From: an uncultured Clostridia bacterium
Lineage (GTDB): Bacteria > Bacillota > Clostridia > TANB77 > CAG-508
NCBI GenBank assembly: GCA_934130285.1
Contig: CAKOXT010000002.1
Location: 186,001-250,000, forward strand
Length of the DNA: 64,000 bases
Direction: 5' to 3'
Under the pieces are notes generated by a model that was not told the origin of the DNA, did no database searches, and saw only the letters and a list, made by a program, of their open reading frames with translations. The position numbers and the translations under genes were made by a program. This document shows, one piece after another, positions 62,252 through 64,000 of the stretch. How positions within the stretch are numbered: position 1 is the stretch's first letter; each line of letters starts with the position of its first letter.

Positions 62252-62734
62252 ATGAAAAAAGTAAAAAGAATTATAATGATTGGAATATCCTATTTTGTTT
62301 TATTTGTAAAAAAAGTATTTGCTAGTGATATGTCTATACCTCCAGATGGGGCTTGCAGTGTTACTGCATATGGAATGCCACATGTACAAGTTGAAAACGT
62401 TCTAAGAGGAATTTTAATAGGTGGAATTCAAATACTTCTTATACCTGTTATTTTAGTTAATGCATGTAAAATCTTTTTTGCTGCAATGGATGAAAATATT
62501 AAGAAAAGAAATAAGAATATTTTATTATTAATTGAAAATATTTTATTATTTACAATAATTTTATTGTTCAGAATTGGGATCATTCCTGAAACTACAGAAA
62601 ATAACATTATTGGTGGAATTATTATAAGTTTGATTATAGTTAGTATTGTTCTTACAATAATATATTATCATGAGAAAAAAGATAAAAAGAAAGAGAATGT
62701 TCAAGAGGAAAAATACGATGAGAATTTAAAATAA
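62252..62734 (+). CDS. Membrane protein with N-terminal YGMP motif, 160 aa
   Basis: A signal-like helix (RIIMIGISYFVLFVKKVFAS) is followed by GACSVTAYGMPHVQVENVLR with Tyr40-Gly41-Met42-Pro43 and one Cys (35), then three membrane helices (LIGGIQILLIPVILVNACKI, LLLIENILLFTIILLFRIGI, GGIIISLIIVSIVLTIIYYH) and a charged tail. It is a shorter paralogue of the 306-aa protein. AAGGGGG precedes ATG 62252. Position and shared motif link it to the radical SAM gene. pyrH follows after 85 bases but is functionally unrelated. Confidence 0.7.
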   Translation: MKKVKRIIMIGISYFVLFVKKVFASDMSIPPDGACSVTAYGMPHVQVENVLRGILIGGIQILLIPVILVNACKIFFAAMDENIKKRNKNILLLIENILLFTIILLFRIGIIPETTENNIIGGIIISLIIVSIVLTIIYYHEKKDKKKENVQEEKYDENLK

Positions 62735-62819
62735 AATTTGTAAAAAAAGTAGTAGCACTAATGATGATAATATGATAGAATGTCAAAAGTATATAAAGAG
62801 ATTGGAGTTGTTGAAAAAA

Positions 62820-63515
62820 ATGTATAAAAGAGTCCTTTTGAAATTAAGTGGAGAGGCAATGGCTGGAGAAAAAAAGACAGGTATTGATCCAGATGTAGTT
62901 GATTCTATTTCTGACAAGATAATTAAAATGACTAAAGAAGGAATTCAAGTTGGAGTTGTTACAGGAGGAGGAAATTTCTGGAGGGGTAAGAATGGATATA
63001 AGATGGAAAGAGTTACTTCAGATTATATGGGAATGCTTGCTACTGTAATGAATTCATTAGCTATAAAAGACGCTTTAGAGGGTAAAGGAGTTAAAGCTGT
63101 TGTTGAAACTTCTATTACTATGATTCAAATTGCTGAACCTTATACTAAGAGAGAGACTGAAAGACATTTTGAAGAAGGTGCTGTTGTCATTTTTGGCGGT
63201 GGAACAGGAAGCCCATTCTTTTCAACAGATACAACTGCAGCATTAAGAGCTGCTGAAATAGGTGCTGATATAATTTTAGTTGCTAAAACTATTGATGGTG
63301 TGTATTCAGCAGATCCTAAGATTGATCCTAATGCTGTTAAATATACAGAAATTACATATGATGAAGTTTTAAGTAAAGATTTAAAAGTAATGGATGCATC
63401 ATCTATTGCTATTTGTAGAGATAATAATATTCCATTGTCTGTATTTGCATTACAAGATCCTGAAAATATTGTAAGAGCCGCAAATGGAGAGAATATAGGA
63501 ACAATAGTAAAATAA
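62820..63515 (+). CDS. pyrH: UMP kinase
   Basis: Phosphorylates UMP to UDP; a bacterial amino-acid-kinase-fold enzyme, hexameric and allosterically controlled by GTP and UTP. 231 residues. Motifs: YKRVLLKLSGEAMAGEKKTG, VGVVTGGGNFWRGKNGYKME, FGGGTGSPFFSTDTTAALRA, and VAKTIDGVYSADPKIDPNAV. ATG 62820 starts the conserved sequence; GGAG is 12 bases away, so TTG 62811 could also serve. It is followed by frr after 16 bases, the standard pyrH-frr pair. Confidence 0.96.
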   Translation: MYKRVLLKLSGEAMAGEKKTGIDPDVVDSISDKIIKMTKEGIQVGVVTGGGNFWRGKNGYKMERVTSDYMGMLATVMNSLAIKDALEGKGVKAVVETSITMIQIAEPYTKRETERHFEEGAVVIFGGGTGSPFFSTDTTAALRAAEIGADIILVAKTIDGVYSADPKIDPNAVKYTEITYDEVLSKDLKVMDASSIAICRDNNIPLSVFALQDPENIVRAANGENIGTIVK

Positions 63516-63531
63516 GAAGGAGAGAAAAAGT

Positions 63532-64000
63532 ATGGATTTGAGTAATTTAGAAGAGAGAATGAATAAAACTCTTAGTGTTTTAGAGGAAAATTTTTCAGAG
63601 GTAAGAGCTGGTAGAGCTAATCCAGCAATATTAAATAAAATTTCAGTTGATTATTATGGTGTTCCAACACCTATTAACCAAGTTGCTGGTATTTCAGTTC
63701 CAGAGGCTAGATTAATTGTTATTCAACCTTGGGATGCAAGTGTTTTAAAAGATATTGAAAAGGCTATTTTAGCATCTGATATAGGATTAAATCCAAATAA
63801 TGATGGTAAAGTAATTCGTTTAGCTTTCCCAGAATTAACTGAAGAAAGAAGAAAAGATTTAGTTAAGGATATTAAGAAAATTGCTGAAGAGTCAAAGGTT
63901 GCAATTAGAGCAATAAGAAGAGATGGAATTGATGAAGCTAAAGAGATGGAAAAAGAGTCTTTAATGACAGAGGATGAATTGAAAAAAGCTGAAGATCAAA
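63532..64000 (+). CDS. frr: Ribosome recycling factor, 5' part (3' end outside window)
   Basis: Releases ribosomes from mRNA after termination, together with EF-G. 156 codons are present, running off the window at the C-terminal helix. Visible are FSEVRAGRANPAILNKISVD, YYGVPTPINQVAGISVPEAR, QPWDASVLKDIEKAILASDI and FPELTEERRKDLVKDIKKIA, followed by the long third helix. AAGGAG lies nine bases before ATG 63532. It forms an operon with pyrH; about 28 residues are missing. Confidence 0.95.
   Translation, partial: MDLSNLEERMNKTLSVLEENFSEVRAGRANPAILNKISVDYYGVPTPINQVAGISVPEARLIVIQPWDASVLKDIEKAILASDIGLNPNNDGKVIRLAFPELTEERRKDLVKDIKKIAEESKVAIRAIRRDGIDEAKEMEKESLMTEDELKKAEDQ

Noticed and set aside
1..64000. 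CRISPR arrays, prophage modules or rRNA genes
   Set aside because: No regularly spaced repeats with unique spacers, no phage structural genes and no rRNA sequence were seen. The only transposase is a truncated remnant at 45.2-45.4 kb.

Overview
The window is very AT-rich DNA (about 30% G+C by eye) with Gram-positive signals throughout: strong AAGGAGG-type ribosome binding sites, TTGACA/TATAAT promoters with 17-base spacers, a T-box leader, an M-box leader, a dimeric-type glycyl-tRNA synthetase, MutS2, Obg, YlmH-like, ClpC-like and Spo0A-like proteins. It fits a member of the Clostridia, probably an uncultured gut lineage; species cannot be named from sequence alone. Both edges cut genes: aspS at the left and frr at the right.

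Layout. 1-6.4 kb: aspS end, greA, a MazG-like hydrolase, an orphan gene and an ABC/FtsX exporter. 6.5-10.1 kb: a Spo0A-like regulator, a membrane-anchored sigma factor with a PepSY-like outer domain, and two convergent genes for exported proteins. 10.1-17.4 kb: a regulatory intergenic region with three DnaA-box sequences and two promoters, T-box-glyS, a small higher-G+C gene pair, trpS-obgE, an intracellular starch-binding-type protein and lexA. 17.5-23.3 kb: mutS2, mreB, and mtaB carrying a frameshift. 23.4-30 kb: the lower-glycolysis run gapA, pgk, tpiA, gpmI, with a membrane-anchored protein inserted and a YezG-like gene at the end. 30-35 kb: a secreted Big2 protein, guaB-guaA, and tRNA-Gln behind degenerate copies of its own 5' end. 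35-45 kb: a lipid kinase, dxs, a YlmH-like protein, a TetR regulator with an acyl-CoA synthetase, and several unknowns including an AbiEii-like nucleotidyltransferase. 45-49 kb: two tRNAs, a transposase remnant, and an ECF sigma factor whose promoter type also precedes a neighbouring membrane-protein gene. 49-57 kb: a 2,4-diaminopentanoate dehydrogenase-like enzyme, then magnesium and stress genes (CNNM/CorC, M-box-mgtE, mscL, clpC). 57-60 kb: a probable structured small RNA and a uraA-upp fusion behind a leader-peptide attenuator. 60-64 kb: a radical SAM enzyme with two Tyr-Gly-x-Pro membrane proteins, then pyrH-frr.

Most notable: (a) a promoter-to-terminator small RNA with pseudoknot-like pairing at 57.0-57.3 kb; (b) a pyrBI-like leader peptide ending four bases before an intrinsic terminator ahead of uraA-upp; (c) uraA-upp itself, fused in frame but keeping an internal ribosome site for upp; (d) a radical SAM gene of the rSAM/lipoprotein type paired with unusual membrane partners; (e) two families of two-copy structured repeats; (f) two matching ECF promoters; (g) a one-base insertion in mtaB at a quasi-palindrome. 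Coordinates were counted by hand from the printed sequence. No alignment, folding or database search was run, so family names rest on recognised motifs.
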